The position numbers and the translations under genes are program-made. A stretch of 31,269 bases of DNA, taken from contig CABIXY010000008.1 in assembly GCA_902362805.1 (NCBI GenBank), forward strand, positions 1 through 31,269. Direction: 5' to 3'. Below the pieces are notes generated by a model. It had not been told where the DNA came from, ran no database searches, and worked only from the letters and a program-made list of their open reading frames with translations. The DNA comes from Eubacteriaceae bacterium. Lineage in GTDB: Bacteria > Bacillota > Clostridia > Peptostreptococcales > Anaerovoracaceae. This document shows positions 1 through 7,299 of this stretch, piece by piece. The number at the start of each line of letters is the position of its first letter. Within the stretch, counting starts at the first letter, position 1.

Positions 1-47
1 ACATAAAAAAATTCATATACATAGAAGATGTTTAGTTAACGAAAAGA

Positions 48-80
48 GGCTGCGAAAAAATATTTCATTTTTTCACAGCC
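48..80 (-). terminator. Intrinsic terminator downstream of the HD-domain gene
   Basis: A 13-bp hairpin (arms 48-60 and 68-80, one mismatch) with a 7-base loop lies just past the stop of the minus-strand HD gene. On the minus strand it is followed by a mixed T-rich stretch (TCTTTTC). On the plus strand it is followed by CCTTTTT, so it may work in both directions. Confidence 0.7.
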
Positions 81-114
81 CCTTTTTACGATTTGCTTTC
101 AAGGTATATTGAAA

Positions 115-684
115 CTATTGTTCCAGTGCTGCAATTTCGTCTTCGCAGGCCTGCATGGCTTCCAGGGTTTCTTCCATGAGCTTTGGCAGTTCCCAGCCTA
201 ACTGGTCAGCACCTTTCTGGATGACTTCGCGGCTGCAGCCAGCGGCAAATCTCTTGTCTTTGAATTTCTTCTTCAATGATTTGAGATCCATGTCTTTGCA
301 GCTGTGTGAAGGTCTGAGGATGACTGACGCTCCGATGAGCCCGGTCAGTTCATCCATGGCAAAAAGTATCTTCTCCATCTCGTGATCTGGGAATACATCA
401 GAACATTCACCATAACCGTGAGAGACGACTGCGTGAATGATTTTCTCATCGACACCGGCTTCTTCTAACAGTTCCACAGCTTTCTTGCAGTGTTCTTCCG
501 GCCACATTTCAAAGTCAATGTCGTGAAGCAGTCCGCAAAGACCCCAGAATTCGGCTTCGTCACCGTATCCCAGTTTTTTTGCCATGTACCTCATCACACA
601 TTCCAGGGTAATTCCATGGTGGACATGGAATTCCTCCTTGTTGTATTTTTTTAGAAGTTCTAAGGCTTCTTCTCTACTAATCAT
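115..684 (-). CDS. HD-superfamily hydrolase, function unassigned
   Basis: This encodes a 189-residue cytoplasmic protein with the HD metal-dependent phosphohydrolase signature. Histidines occur at 20, 22 and 23, the paired LLHDID motif gives H54-D55, further histidines occur at 84 and 89, and the distal aspartate is in FAMDELTG (D111). It resembles the stand-alone predicted HD hydrolases of Clostridia; the substrate is unknown. The ATG at 684 is chosen because AGGA sits about 10 bases upstream. A GTG three codons earlier (693) would overlap that ribosome site. It lies on the same strand as the upstream transporter gene with a gap of 45 bases, so the two may be cotranscribed. The family call is secure; the role is not. 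Confidence 0.85.
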   Translation of the reverse strand: MISREEALELLKKYNKEEFHVHHGITLECVMRYMAKKLGYGDEAEFWGLCGLLHDIDFEMWPEEHCKKAVELLEEAGVDEKIIHAVVSHGYGECSDVFPDHEMEKILFAMDELTGLIGASVILRPSHSCKDMDLKSLKKKFKDKRFAAGCSREVIQKGADQLGWELPKLMEETLEAMQACEDEIAALEQ

Positions 685-729
685 TGGTATCACTTCCTAT
701 CTTGTCATATTGTTATCCACTATTGTACA

Positions 730-1665
730 CTAATTGCTCTTTCCTTGCAATCTTTCTTCTTTTGATGGAAGCTGCGAAATGATGACTGCGATGAAGATGA
801 CAACGCAGCCAAGACCTTCGTAGATGGTCAGAGATTCGCTAGCGAGCAATACGCCGAAGAGTACAGCAAATACAGATTCTAGGCTCATGATCAAAGTCGC
901 CACTGTCGGCTCTGCATGTTCCTGTCCCAGCACCTGCAGGGTGTAGGCGATGCCAGAAGAAAACACGCCGCAGTAAAGTATCGGCAGCCAGCAGTCGAGT
1001 ATATCGGCTATGACTGGATTTTCGAAAATAAACATGCAGACGATGCCGATGATCCCGGCAGTGAGAAACTGAATGCAGGACAGCTTGATGCCGTCGCATT
1101 TCGGAGCGAAATGATCGACCACCAGAATGTGACAAGAAAAGGCGACTGCGCACAGCAACACGAACATATCGCCAGTGGTCAATGCAAAGCTGCCTCCCTT
1201 CCCTGCCATGCATAACAGGTAGAAGCCGACAGCTCCCAGGGCAACGCAGAACCAGATAACTGGTTTTACTTTCTTATGGAGGAACAAACCCAGTATTGGA
1301 ACGAGGACAATATAAAGCGAGGTGATAAAACCGGTCTTGCCGGCATCTGTATCAAAGAACATGCCGAATTGCTGCAGCGAGGATGCGATGCAGAGAACGA
1401 CACCACAGGAAAGACCGCCGATCAGCAGGGTTTTCTTTTCTGCCTGTTTCTCTGTCTCTGTCTTCGCAACACGATCAGGGTCTTCTTTGCTGATCTTTTT
1501 GAACAAGAAGATTACAGGGATTAAAACGAGTCCGCCGATCAGCATACGGATACCGTTGTAGGTGAAGGGCTCTAATACCGTACCCGCTTTCTGGGCAACG
1601 AAGGCAGATCCCCAGATAATTGCAGTGATGAGTAACATGATGTCGCTCTTAAGTTTTTTGTTCAT
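730..1665 (-). CDS. DMT-superfamily (EamA) transporter
   Basis: The 311-residue product is an integral membrane protein with about ten hydrophobic segments, arranged as two EamA repeats. The first repeat opens with the typical IIWGSAFVAQK motif near residue 17. The second half ends with EPTVATLIMSLESVFAVLFG, the classic EamA signature. The family exports or imports small metabolites; no substrate can be read from sequence. The start is supported by AGGAAATG about 5-8 bases upstream, and a good sigma-A promoter lies about 45 bases before it. It is divergent from cobT, and no cobalamin link is implied beyond adjacency. A second, unrelated-by-position EamA gene is at 23621. Confidence 0.9.
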   Translation of the reverse strand: MNKKLKSDIMLLITAIIWGSAFVAQKAGTVLEPFTYNGIRMLIGGLVLIPVIFLFKKISKEDPDRVAKTETEKQAEKKTLLIGGLSCGVVLCIASSLQQFGMFFDTDAGKTGFITSLYIVLVPILGLFLHKKVKPVIWFCVALGAVGFYLLCMAGKGGSFALTTGDMFVLLCAVAFSCHILVVDHFAPKCDGIKLSCIQFLTAGIIGIVCMFIFENPVIADILDCWLPILYCGVFSSGIAYTLQVLGQEHAEPTVATLIMSLESVFAVLFGVLLASESLTIYEGLGCVVIFIAVIISQLPSKEERLQGKSN

Positions 1666-1711
1666 AAAATCATTTCCTTTTCTAATAAAATAAGTATTGC
1701 TTACAGAAATA

Positions 1712-1740
1712 ATTATATTAAAATTAATAAAAGTTTACAA
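1712..1740 (-). promoter_or_regulatory. Sigma-A promoter of the EamA transporter gene
   Basis: On the minus strand, TTGTAA (1735-1740) and TATAAT (1712-1717) are separated by exactly 17 bases. The predicted start point is about 1706, giving a leader of about 40 bases. Confidence 0.7.
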
Positions 1741-1770
1741 GGTAAGAAACTTTTTTTTCGCACAAAAATA

Positions 1771-1779
1771 TGGTAAGAT
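1771..1779 (+). promoter_or_regulatory. Extended -10 promoter of the cob operon
   Basis: TGGTAAGAT is an extended -10 element (TG-n-TAAGAT) with no good -35 (only a T-run 17 bases upstream). Transcription would begin near 1786, leaving a leader of only about 34 bases before cobT. That leaves no room for a cobalamin riboswitch. The same 12-mer TGGTAAGATGAT occurs upstream of prfB. Confidence 0.45.
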
Positions 1780-1819
1780 GATTGTACGAGTGAACAACCA
1801 GAAAAGAGGATAAGCAAAG

Positions 1820-2953
1820 ATGAGCAATGAAAAAAAACTATTTGAGTTGATCGGAGAAATAAAGGAACTAGACGATGCAGCAATGAAGGCCGCAAAAGAA
1901 CGGCAGGATTATCTGGCAAAGCCGCCGGGAAGTCTTGGACGCCTTGAGGACATTTCCATCAAAATAGCGGGAATTACAGGAAAGGCTGTTGGCAACGATG
2001 TGACCAGGCAGTGTGTTGTCATCATGTGTGCTGATAACGGCGTCGTAGAGGAGGGAGTCGCTTCCGCTCCACAGTCGGTAACGTTATCACAGACCATAAA
2101 TTTCACTAGAAGATATACGGGCGTAAGCTCGATGGCCAAATATTTTGGCATAGACCTTTTGGTTACAGATGTAGGCGTTTCCATGGAGATTCCGGAAGAA
2201 CTCTATACGGACTCGATGCTTACCGAGGATCAAAAAATTCCAGTTAAAATAGTAAACCGCAGAATTGCCAACGGTACGCGGAATCTGGCTAAAGAGGCGG
2301 CTATGACGAGGGAAGAGGCGGTGCGTGCAATGCTGACTGGTATCGAAGCTGTGAAAGCCATGAAGGATGCTGGCATCCAGCTCTTTGGTATAGGCGAAAT
2401 GGGAATCGGAAATACTACCACAAGTTCGGCAGTGCTGAGCGCGTTGACCGGTGTCAAAGCTGAAGAGGTAGTCGGCAGGGGCGGCGGCCTCAACGACGAA
2501 GGCCTGGCTAAGAAAATTAAAATTGTAGATGATGCGGTCAATAGCTGGTGTATGGGAGACCCAATTGAGAAATTAGCAAAAGTAGGCGGATATGATATTT
2601 GTGCTATGGTAGGTGCTTTCCTGGCAGCTGGGATCTACAGAATCCCCGTCGTCATTGATGGATTTATTTCTATCGTAGCCGCCTGTGTGGCCAAAGAGTT
2701 AAATCCAAGGGCTGTGGACTTCATGTTTGCTTCCCACAGATCATTCGAAGTAGGTTATGTCATCGCTATGGACCGTCTCGGCCTGGCACCGATGTTTGAT
2801 TTGGGAATGAGACTGGGAGAAGGCAGCGGCTGCCCGATCGCTTTCAAGATTATCGAAGCGGCAGTAGGGTCCATGAACCTGATGAAAACATTGGAAGAGG
2901 CATCTATCGAGGGCGACTATCTGGAAGAAATCAGAAGGGAAAACTTGTTCTAA
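1820..2953 (+). CDS. cobT: Nicotinate-nucleotide--dimethylbenzimidazole phosphoribosyltransferase
   Basis: CobT transfers phosphoribose from nicotinate mononucleotide to the lower-ligand base (such as dimethylbenzimidazole), giving alpha-ribazole phosphate for the cobalamin nucleotide loop. The 377-residue product is slightly longer than the usual ~350. It has the N-terminal KPPGSLGRLE motif, the GEMGIGNTTTSSA phosphate-binding loop near residue 191, and the LGEGSGCP motif with the expected catalytic glutamate (E334). The start has AGGA about 10 bases upstream. The stop overlaps the next start (TAATG), so it is translationally coupled to cobU and heads the operon. The enzyme call is firm; which base it activates cannot be told. 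Confidence 0.96.
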   Translation: MSNEKKLFELIGEIKELDDAAMKAAKERQDYLAKPPGSLGRLEDISIKIAGITGKAVGNDVTRQCVVIMCADNGVVEEGVASAPQSVTLSQTINFTRRYTGVSSMAKYFGIDLLVTDVGVSMEIPEELYTDSMLTEDQKIPVKIVNRRIANGTRNLAKEAAMTREEAVRAMLTGIEAVKAMKDAGIQLFGIGEMGIGNTTTSSAVLSALTGVKAEEVVGRGGGLNDEGLAKKIKIVDDAVNSWCMGDPIEKLAKVGGYDICAMVGAFLAAGIYRIPVVIDGFISIVAACVAKELNPRAVDFMFASHRSFEVGYVIAMDRLGLAPMFDLGMRLGEGSGCPIAFKIIEAAVGSMNLMKTLEEASIEGDYLEEIRRENLF

Positions 2954-3504
2954 TGAATATCTTTATCAGCGGAGGCTGCAAAAACGGAAAATCCATGTAT
3001 GCGCAGAGACTGGCAAAGGAAATGGCGGACACAGAAGGAACAAAACTTTACTACATAGCGACGATGATTCCCACTGACGAGGAAGACTGCAAGCGAATTG
3101 CAAGACATATCGATGAACGCAGCGGCTGGGGGTTTGAGACGTTGGAACAGGGCATTGATATTTGCGAACTTCTCAAAGAAGGCGTTGATCCCAAGGGCGC
3201 TTTTCTTTTGGACAGCGTGACAGCGCTTTTGTCTAACGAGATGTTTCGAAGTGATGGGACTTGTAACCTGAAAGCTGGTAAAAAAGTCGCTGAGGAGTTG
3301 ACGGAGTTTGCTAGAAGAACAGGAAATACCGTCTTTGTGTCAGACTATATCTATTCTGACGCTAGAAACTTTGATGCATATACGGATCGATACAGACAGT
3401 CGCTGGCTTATGTGGACAGACAATTGGCGAAGGTCTGCGACCAGGTCATAGAAGTCGCCTATGGACAAAGATATTATTATAATAGAGAAAGAGAGAACGG
3501 ATGA
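2953..3504 (+). CDS. cobU: Adenosylcobinamide kinase / adenosylcobinamide-phosphate guanylyltransferase (divergent)
   Basis: CobU phosphorylates adenosylcobinamide and then attaches GMP, giving adenosylcobinamide-GDP. The 183-residue product keeps an intact P-loop (GGCKNGKS, residues 7-14), where the family consensus is GGxRSGKS. It also has the RIARHIDER segment, whose H52 matches the guanylylated histidine. The downstream loop usually reading NEVGxGIVP is replaced by a segment beginning SDYIYSDARN, so the protein is divergent there. Its start overlaps the cobT stop by one base and its stop overlaps the cobS start (ATGA), which fixes its place in the pathway. A short second CobU-like gene follows cobS. 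Confidence 0.88.
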   Translation: MNIFISGGCKNGKSMYAQRLAKEMADTEGTKLYYIATMIPTDEEDCKRIARHIDERSGWGFETLEQGIDICELLKEGVDPKGAFLLDSVTALLSNEMFRSDGTCNLKAGKKVAEELTEFARRTGNTVFVSDYIYSDARNFDAYTDRYRQSLAYVDRQLAKVCDQVIEVAYGQRYYYNRERENG

Positions 3505-4256
3505 AGTTTATTACTGGATTTTTTATGGCTTGGGGAAATTTCATCACCCTGCCATGTCCATACAAGAAGTGGGATGGGCAGCTGAAGAATATGATGCTCG
3601 CTTTTCTGCCTTCAGTCGGACTGGTGATCGGTGTTCTTTGGATGGCTGTTTTCTGGCTGCTGGTCTATCTGCAGCTGCCACCGGCTCTAATCAGTTTTGC
3701 CATGCTGTTTTACATTTTTATCGTGTGTGGATTCATGCACATGGATGGATTTATGGACTGCAACGATGCAATTCTGTCCAGGCGGCCTTTAGAGGAAAGA
3801 CAGCGGATTTTAAAGGATTCGACTGTCGGCGCATTTGCGGTAGTGACAGTGGCTTTTTTGCTGCTGGCTTGGTTTGCGGCGATGCAGGAGGCAATTTACC
3901 ACATCACCTATGTAGACCTTCTGATTTTGCCAGTGGTCAGCAGGGGGATCGGCGGAATGAGCGTCCTGACCTACAAGCCCATTGGTCATAGCCAGTATGT
4001 AGAGGATTACAAAGAACCAGGGCGAGGAAAATACAGGGTGGCGGTAGCAGTACAGATGCTGCTTGTTATCGGAATTGTCATATTTTTGGGCCGAGATGCT
4101 GCCAAGACTTTGATCTGTGCAGCGGTAATCGCCGCCATAGCATTTTTTGCCTGCGCCTATGCCAGAAAGCAGCTAGGCGGAATGAGCGGGGACATCGCAG
4201 GATACACTATATGTATCAGTGAGCTTGCGGGCATCATAACCCTGGCGATTATATAA
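3501..4256 (+). CDS. cobS: Adenosylcobinamide-GDP ribazoletransferase (cobalamin synthase)
   Basis: CobS joins adenosylcobinamide-GDP and alpha-ribazole (phosphate) at the membrane to complete cobalamin. The 251-residue product is a multi-pass membrane protein. It starts with the typical FFMAWGNFITLPCP segment and carries the acidic motif HMDGFMDCNDAILSRR near residue 79, which matches the conserved DGxxDxxD metal site of the family. The start overlaps the cobU stop by four bases. A gap of 33 bases follows before the short CobU-like gene. This is a confident family assignment, helped by context. Confidence 0.94.
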   Translation: MKFITGFFMAWGNFITLPCPYKKWDGQLKNMMLAFLPSVGLVIGVLWMAVFWLLVYLQLPPALISFAMLFYIFIVCGFMHMDGFMDCNDAILSRRPLEERQRILKDSTVGAFAVVTVAFLLLAWFAAMQEAIYHITYVDLLILPVVSRGIGGMSVLTYKPIGHSQYVEDYKEPGRGKYRVAVAVQMLLVIGIVIFLGRDAAKTLICAAVIAAIAFFACAYARKQLGGMSGDIAGYTICISELAGIITLAII

Positions 4257-4289
4257 GAGTTAATAAATCAGGAAAAGTAGAGGTGTAGT

Positions 4290-4670
4290 ATGATATTGAT
4301 ATTTGGGGGAGCATATCAGGGGAAACTGGAATATGCACTGAGTACCTACAAATTAGTTGAGAAGGATGTTTACCACTGTGATATGGAGTCCATGGTAATT
4401 AATTTTGATAAGAAGGTGATCGCAGATCTGGAGAAGTTCGTCCTGGCATGCGTAAAAGAGGGAATCAATGCAAAAGAGTGCTTAGAAGACAACATAGAGA
4501 AGCTGAGAGGGAAAATTGTAATCTTTGATGATATTTCTCAAGGTGTCGTACCGATTGACAAGACAGAGCGGGCATGGCGTGAAATGACGGGAAGATGTAT
4601 GACTTATCTGGGACAGCAGGCGGAAGAAGTGATCAGAGTATTTTGTGGAATCGGGAACAAGGTGAAATAA
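4290..4670 (+). CDS. Short CobU-like protein with degenerate P-loop
   Basis: This 126-residue protein resembles a cut-down CobU. Its N-terminus has GGAYQGKL at residues 6-13, a Walker A motif in which the usual Ser/Thr is Leu. Its C-terminal half, starting DDISQGVVPIDKTERAW, resembles the CobU NEVGxGIVP region and the helix after it, which the full-length CobU at 2953 lacks. The segment with the guanylylated histidine is missing. It sits between cobS and cobC, and its stop overlaps the next start (TAATG), so it belongs to the cob operon. It may help or regulate CobU, or be a remnant. Its catalytic activity is doubtful. Confidence 0.75.
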   Translation: MILIFGGAYQGKLEYALSTYKLVEKDVYHCDMESMVINFDKKVIADLEKFVLACVKEGINAKECLEDNIEKLRGKIVIFDDISQGVVPIDKTERAWREMTGRCMTYLGQQAEEVIRVFCGIGNKVK

Positions 4671-6391
4671 TGGTATCGAGAATTTATTTGATTCGGCATG
4701 GCATTACAGAGGGGAATCAGAGGCGATGGTTTTATGGAAAAGCCGATATCCCATTAGCTGAGGAAGGAAAAGAAACCTTGCAGAGGCTGGCTGCCAGAGG
4801 AATTTACCCCCGCATTCCTGATGATGCGGATTGCTATACCACGGGGCTTCTGCGTACAGAACAAACCTTTGAAATCCTCTTTGGTGATAGGGAACATAAA
4901 GTGATTCCGAAACTGCGGGAGATGGAGTTCGGTGACTATGAGTGTCAGACTTACGAGGAACTGAAGGACTATGAATTATTCGATCAGTGGTGTTATGACG
5001 AGACTGGCGACGCGAAACTGCCAGGAGGCGAGTCTAACAATGAGTTTTATGCCAGAATTGCCGAGGGGCTGAAAGAACTTCAGGGATATCATCGTCTAAA
5101 GGAATTGTCCCATCGCCACAGCGGAAAGGATGCTATTTCTGTAATAGTCTGCCATGGCGGTGTGATTTCGGCGATGATGCAGGCGCTGTTTCCTGAGGTG
5201 AATGGGAACATGTGGGATTGGATTCCTGACCCCGGCTTTGGATATATGATTGAATTTGATAAAGGAGAAGCTATCATGTATGAAAAAATAGAAGATATTA
5301 AAAAATTAGGATTTGGCTTGATGCGGCTTCCGATGAATGATGAAGAAGTGGATATCGAGCAGACCAAAGAGATGGTAGACTTATTTCTCTCTAAAGGCTT
5401 TACATACTTTGATACGGCCTATGGCTATCTGGATGGGAAATCTGAAGAGGCGGCAAAGATTGCATTGGTCGACCGTCATCCGAGAGACAGCTTCCAGTTG
5501 GCTACAAAACTGCCAGCCTGGGCAGCAGCTACAGAAACAGAGGCCAAAGAAATGTTCGAAACATCACTGCGCAGGACAGGTGCAGGGTATTTCGATTTTT
5601 TCCTCTTGCACAATCTGGGAGATACGAGAACAGCAGCCTTTGACGAGTTTCACATCTGGGATTTTCTTGCTGAGAAAAAGGCAGAAGGTAAGATTGTAAA
5701 CTTAGGTTTTTCCATGCACGACAAGGCGGAGAAGCTGGAAGAAATTCTCCAGGCACATCCTGAGATGGACTTTGTCCAGCTGCAGATTAATTACGCCGAC
5801 TGGGAAAGCCCTACCGTCGAAGCGCGTAAATGCTACGAAGTTGCGAGGAAATATCATAAGCCAGTGGTCATTATGGAGCCGATAAAAGGAGGATCTCTGG
5901 CAGTATTGCCTGAAAAAATCTCGAAGATTTTCAAAGAGGCCGATGCTGACGCTTCGCTGTCATCTTGGGCGCTGCGTTATGCAGCCTCGCTGGAAGGCGT
6001 ATTGACTGTACTGAGTGGAATGAGCAGCTTGGAACAGATGAAAAATAATCTGGCGACCATGGAGGATTTTGAACCCCTGAATGAAAAAGAACAAGCAGTG
6101 ATTGAGAAGGCTGCTGCCGCTTTGGACACTATGCCGCAGGTCCCTTGTACAGCATGCAGATATTGTGAGAAAGGCTGCCCGCAGCAGATTGCCATTCCAG
6201 GAATCTTCAGAGCACTGAACAATTACATGATTTATGGAAATAAAGAAGGCGCTGAAGGCAATTATGAATGGGAGACCCGTGAAGGCGGGGTTGCTTCTAA
6301 GTGCATCGAATGCGGAAGCTGTGAGGATGTCTGCCCACAGCATATCAAGATCATCAAAGAACTAAAAAAGGCAAAAGAAATGTTTGAATAA
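4670..6391 (+). CDS. Fusion: CobC-like histidine phosphatase + aldo/keto reductase with 2[4Fe-4S] domain
   Basis: One uninterrupted frame of 573 codons holds two proteins. Residues 1-202 are a histidine phosphatase (RHG at 9-11, CHGG with H162). By context it is the alpha-ribazole phosphatase (CobC) that removes the 5'-phosphate in the nucleotide loop pathway. Residues 203-573 are an aldo/keto reductase with tetrad D248, Y253, K280, H314. A C-terminal ferredoxin-like part has cysteines at 493, 496, 499, 503 and 545, 548, 551, 555. The join falls exactly where each stand-alone protein would end or begin, and a strong ribosome site precedes the internal ATG at 5276. The locus may therefore make a fusion, a separate reductase, or both. 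The substrate of the reductase is unknown. Confidence 0.88.
   Translation: MVSRIYLIRHGITEGNQRRWFYGKADIPLAEEGKETLQRLAARGIYPRIPDDADCYTTGLLRTEQTFEILFGDREHKVIPKLREMEFGDYECQTYEELKDYELFDQWCYDETGDAKLPGGESNNEFYARIAEGLKELQGYHRLKELSHRHSGKDAISVIVCHGGVISAMMQALFPEVNGNMWDWIPDPGFGYMIEFDKGEAIMYEKIEDIKKLGFGLMRLPMNDEEVDIEQTKEMVDLFLSKGFTYFDTAYGYLDGKSEEAAKIALVDRHPRDSFQLATKLPAWAAATETEAKEMFETSLRRTGAGYFDFFLLHNLGDTRTAAFDEFHIWDFLAEKKAEGKIVNLGFSMHDKAEKLEEILQAHPEMDFVQLQINYADWESPTVEARKCYEVARKYHKPVVIMEPIKGGSLAVLPEKISKIFKEADADASLSSWALRYAASLEGVLTVLSGMSSLEQMKNNLATMEDFEPLNEKEQAVIEKAAAALDTMPQVPCTACRYCEKGCPQQIAIPGIFRALNNYMIYGNKEGAEGNYEWETREGGVASKCIECGSCEDVCPQHIKIIKELKKAKEMFE
5261..5278 (+). promoter_or_regulatory. Internal ribosome binding site and in-frame ATG of the reductase half
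   Basis: AAAGGAG (5261-5267) lies 8 bases before an ATG at 5276 that is in frame with the phosphatase. Starting here gives a 371-residue reductase beginning MYEKIEDIKKLGFG, a natural N-terminus for this family. This is the site that would decide whether a free reductase is made. Confidence 0.65.
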
Positions 6392-6412
6392 CATGAGGGT
6401 GTGATGAAGCAG

Positions 6413-6454
6413 GCGGAGAATGACTTGGCGAGAGTCGATGTTCTCCGCTTTTTT
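6413..6454 (+). terminator. Terminator of the cob operon
   Basis: The arms GCGGAGAA (6413-6420) and TTCTCCGC (6441-6448) pair perfectly. An inner GACT/AGTC pairing shortens the loop, and six T follow (6449-6454). Confidence 0.85.
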
Positions 6455-6493
6455 GTGAAAAATATTTGACATACGGTTTGGCAACTTGAGAGG

Positions 6494-6523
6494 AAAAAAC
6501 TCCAGAGCGCAGTTACTCTGAAG
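6494..6523 (-). terminator. Terminator of the XRE regulator gene
   Basis: On the minus strand an 8-bp stem (6516-6523 with 6500-6507, one G-U pair) encloses an 8-base loop and is followed by six T (6494-6499). The stem overlaps the last codons and the stop of the gene. Confidence 0.75.
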
Positions 6524-6887
6524 CTTTTGTTTTCTTAAATTCCCGGACTAATTCTAATATTTCTTCTGCTTCGCAAGCAGGATCCACGTTCATGGCGTGA
6601 GCAAACTTGTTACATCTCTCAAATTGTTCGACCAAAGCACATAGTACATTTTTCTGTTCTATGGTCAGGCCATCTATACGAAGGCTTTCCGATGTGTCGA
6701 TCCCTAATATATAGTCAGTTGATACTTTGAATAAACGAGATAACTCTACCAAATACTGCGTTGAAGGAACACTGATGCCAGTTTCCCAGGCATTGATGGA
6801 GGACCTGGTCAGCCCTAACTTTTTGGACAATGCCGTTTGAGAATAGCCATCGCGTTCCCTTAAGTCCTTAATTCTTTCAGATACCAT
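6513..6887 (-). CDS. XRE-family (Cro/CI-type) transcriptional regulator
   Basis: The 124-residue product has an N-terminal helix-turn-helix of the Cro/CI type, spanning about residues 2-60: RIKDLRERDGYSQTALSKKL, then the recognition helix LTRSSINAWE, then VPSTQYLVELSRLFKVSTDYILG. The C-terminal ~60 residues are charged and helical, probably for dimerisation. The ATG at 6887 is preferred because AGGTGG lies 6-7 bases upstream; a GTG at 6896 falls inside that site. It is divergent from an orphan consensus promoter (6997-7025). Repeated ATAATG half-sites in between suggest that it controls its own gene and/or that promoter. The target is not known. Confidence 0.9.
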   Translation of the reverse strand: MVSERIKDLRERDGYSQTALSKKLGLTRSSINAWETGISVPSTQYLVELSRLFKVSTDYILGIDTSESLRIDGLTIEQKNVLCALVEQFERCNKFAHAMNVDPACEAEEILELVREFKKTKASE

Positions 6888-6931
6888 TTTTACCACCTCT
6901 TGTAAACTATAATATATTTAGAGCCGCATTG

Positions 6932-6973
6932 CATTATCCTTGTGTGCATAATGGACGCTTTGATTGTATAATG
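6932..6973. promoter_or_regulatory. Candidate operator for the XRE regulator
   Basis: CATTAT at 6932-6937 is inverted relative to ATAATG at 6948-6953, and a direct copy of ATAATG lies at 6968-6973. The two direct copies are 20 bp apart, about two helical turns. They lie between the regulator start and the orphan promoter. Confidence 0.4.
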
Positions 6974-6996
6974 ACTGCATAAACTGATAATTATAT

Positions 6997-7025
6997 TTGA
7001 CATAAAAGGATATAAGGACTATAAT
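6997..7025 (+). promoter_or_regulatory. Perfect sigma-A consensus promoter without an adjacent gene
   Basis: TTGACA (6997-7002), exactly 17 bases, then TATAAT (7020-7025). The predicted start is about 7032. No protein gene begins for 420 bases and two terminators intervene, so it probably serves a small RNA or an unrecognised small gene. Confidence 0.75.
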
Positions 7026-7031
7026 TAACAG

Positions 7032-7269
7032 GAACGGAAAAATAATTCTATTTGTTTTCTGATTGTTTATCTTTGGCGGTATCATATTATATATCATACT
7101 GTCAAATTATATTTGGAACTGCTAATTGGCACAATTTGTAGAACACGTTTATCAATGGTTTTCCTTAGCGTTACTTTTAATTTTTCCCAATTAATCGCAG
7201 ACTAAAAAGCAAAACTCACACAAAATAAATTACTATGAAATTAAACTCATTAGCAGTTCCGCTTTTTTT
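7032..7269 (+). ncRNA. Candidate small structured RNA (about 240 nt)
   Basis: This AT-rich stretch starts at the predicted start site of a perfect promoter. It ends with GGAACTGCTAAT (7115-7126) pairing perfectly with ATTAGCAGTTCC (7249-7260), followed by GC and seven T. The 122-base interior contains no strong hairpin that I could find, and no known RNA family was recognised. The longest open frame (7029-7204) lacks a normal start codon and a suitably placed ribosome site. The remainder up to 7299 is A/T-rich spacer. This is an inference from promoter and terminator geometry only. Confidence 0.35.
7115..7260. repeat. 12-bp perfect long-range inverted repeat bounding 146 bp
   Basis: The arms are 7115-7126 and 7249-7260. 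No direct duplication is visible in the flanks, so a transposed mini-element is less likely than the closing stem of an RNA. Confidence 0.7.
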
Positions 7270-7299
7270 AAAAATTATTTTTAATATTACTTATTATAT

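Noticed and set aside
529..541. CAGTCCGCAA, the same 10-mer as the arm of the 93-bp repeats
   Set aside because: It lies in the HD gene and simply encodes the conserved LCGLLHD region; no partner arm is nearby.
1666..1819. Possible cobalamin riboswitch before cobT
   Set aside because: The leader is only about 34 bases from the likely start site, and no B12-box or multi-stem structure is visible. A weak AAAGTTT/AAACTTT hairpin with T-run at 1732-1758 is the only structure.
6469..6474. TTGACA downstream of the cob operon terminator
   Set aside because: No acceptable -10 lies 15-19 bases downstream, and it faces the 3' end of the XRE gene.
7029..7204. 58-codon open frame in the AT-rich region downstream of the orphan promoter
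   Set aside because: There is no ATG near its start and no ribosome site before the internal TTG or ATG codons. Its composition is what AT-rich spacer gives by chance.
7115..7260. MITE-like element bounded by 12-bp inverted repeats
   Set aside because: No target-site duplication flanks it, and the right arm is directly followed by a T-run, which fits an RNA terminator better. Genome copy number could reopen this.
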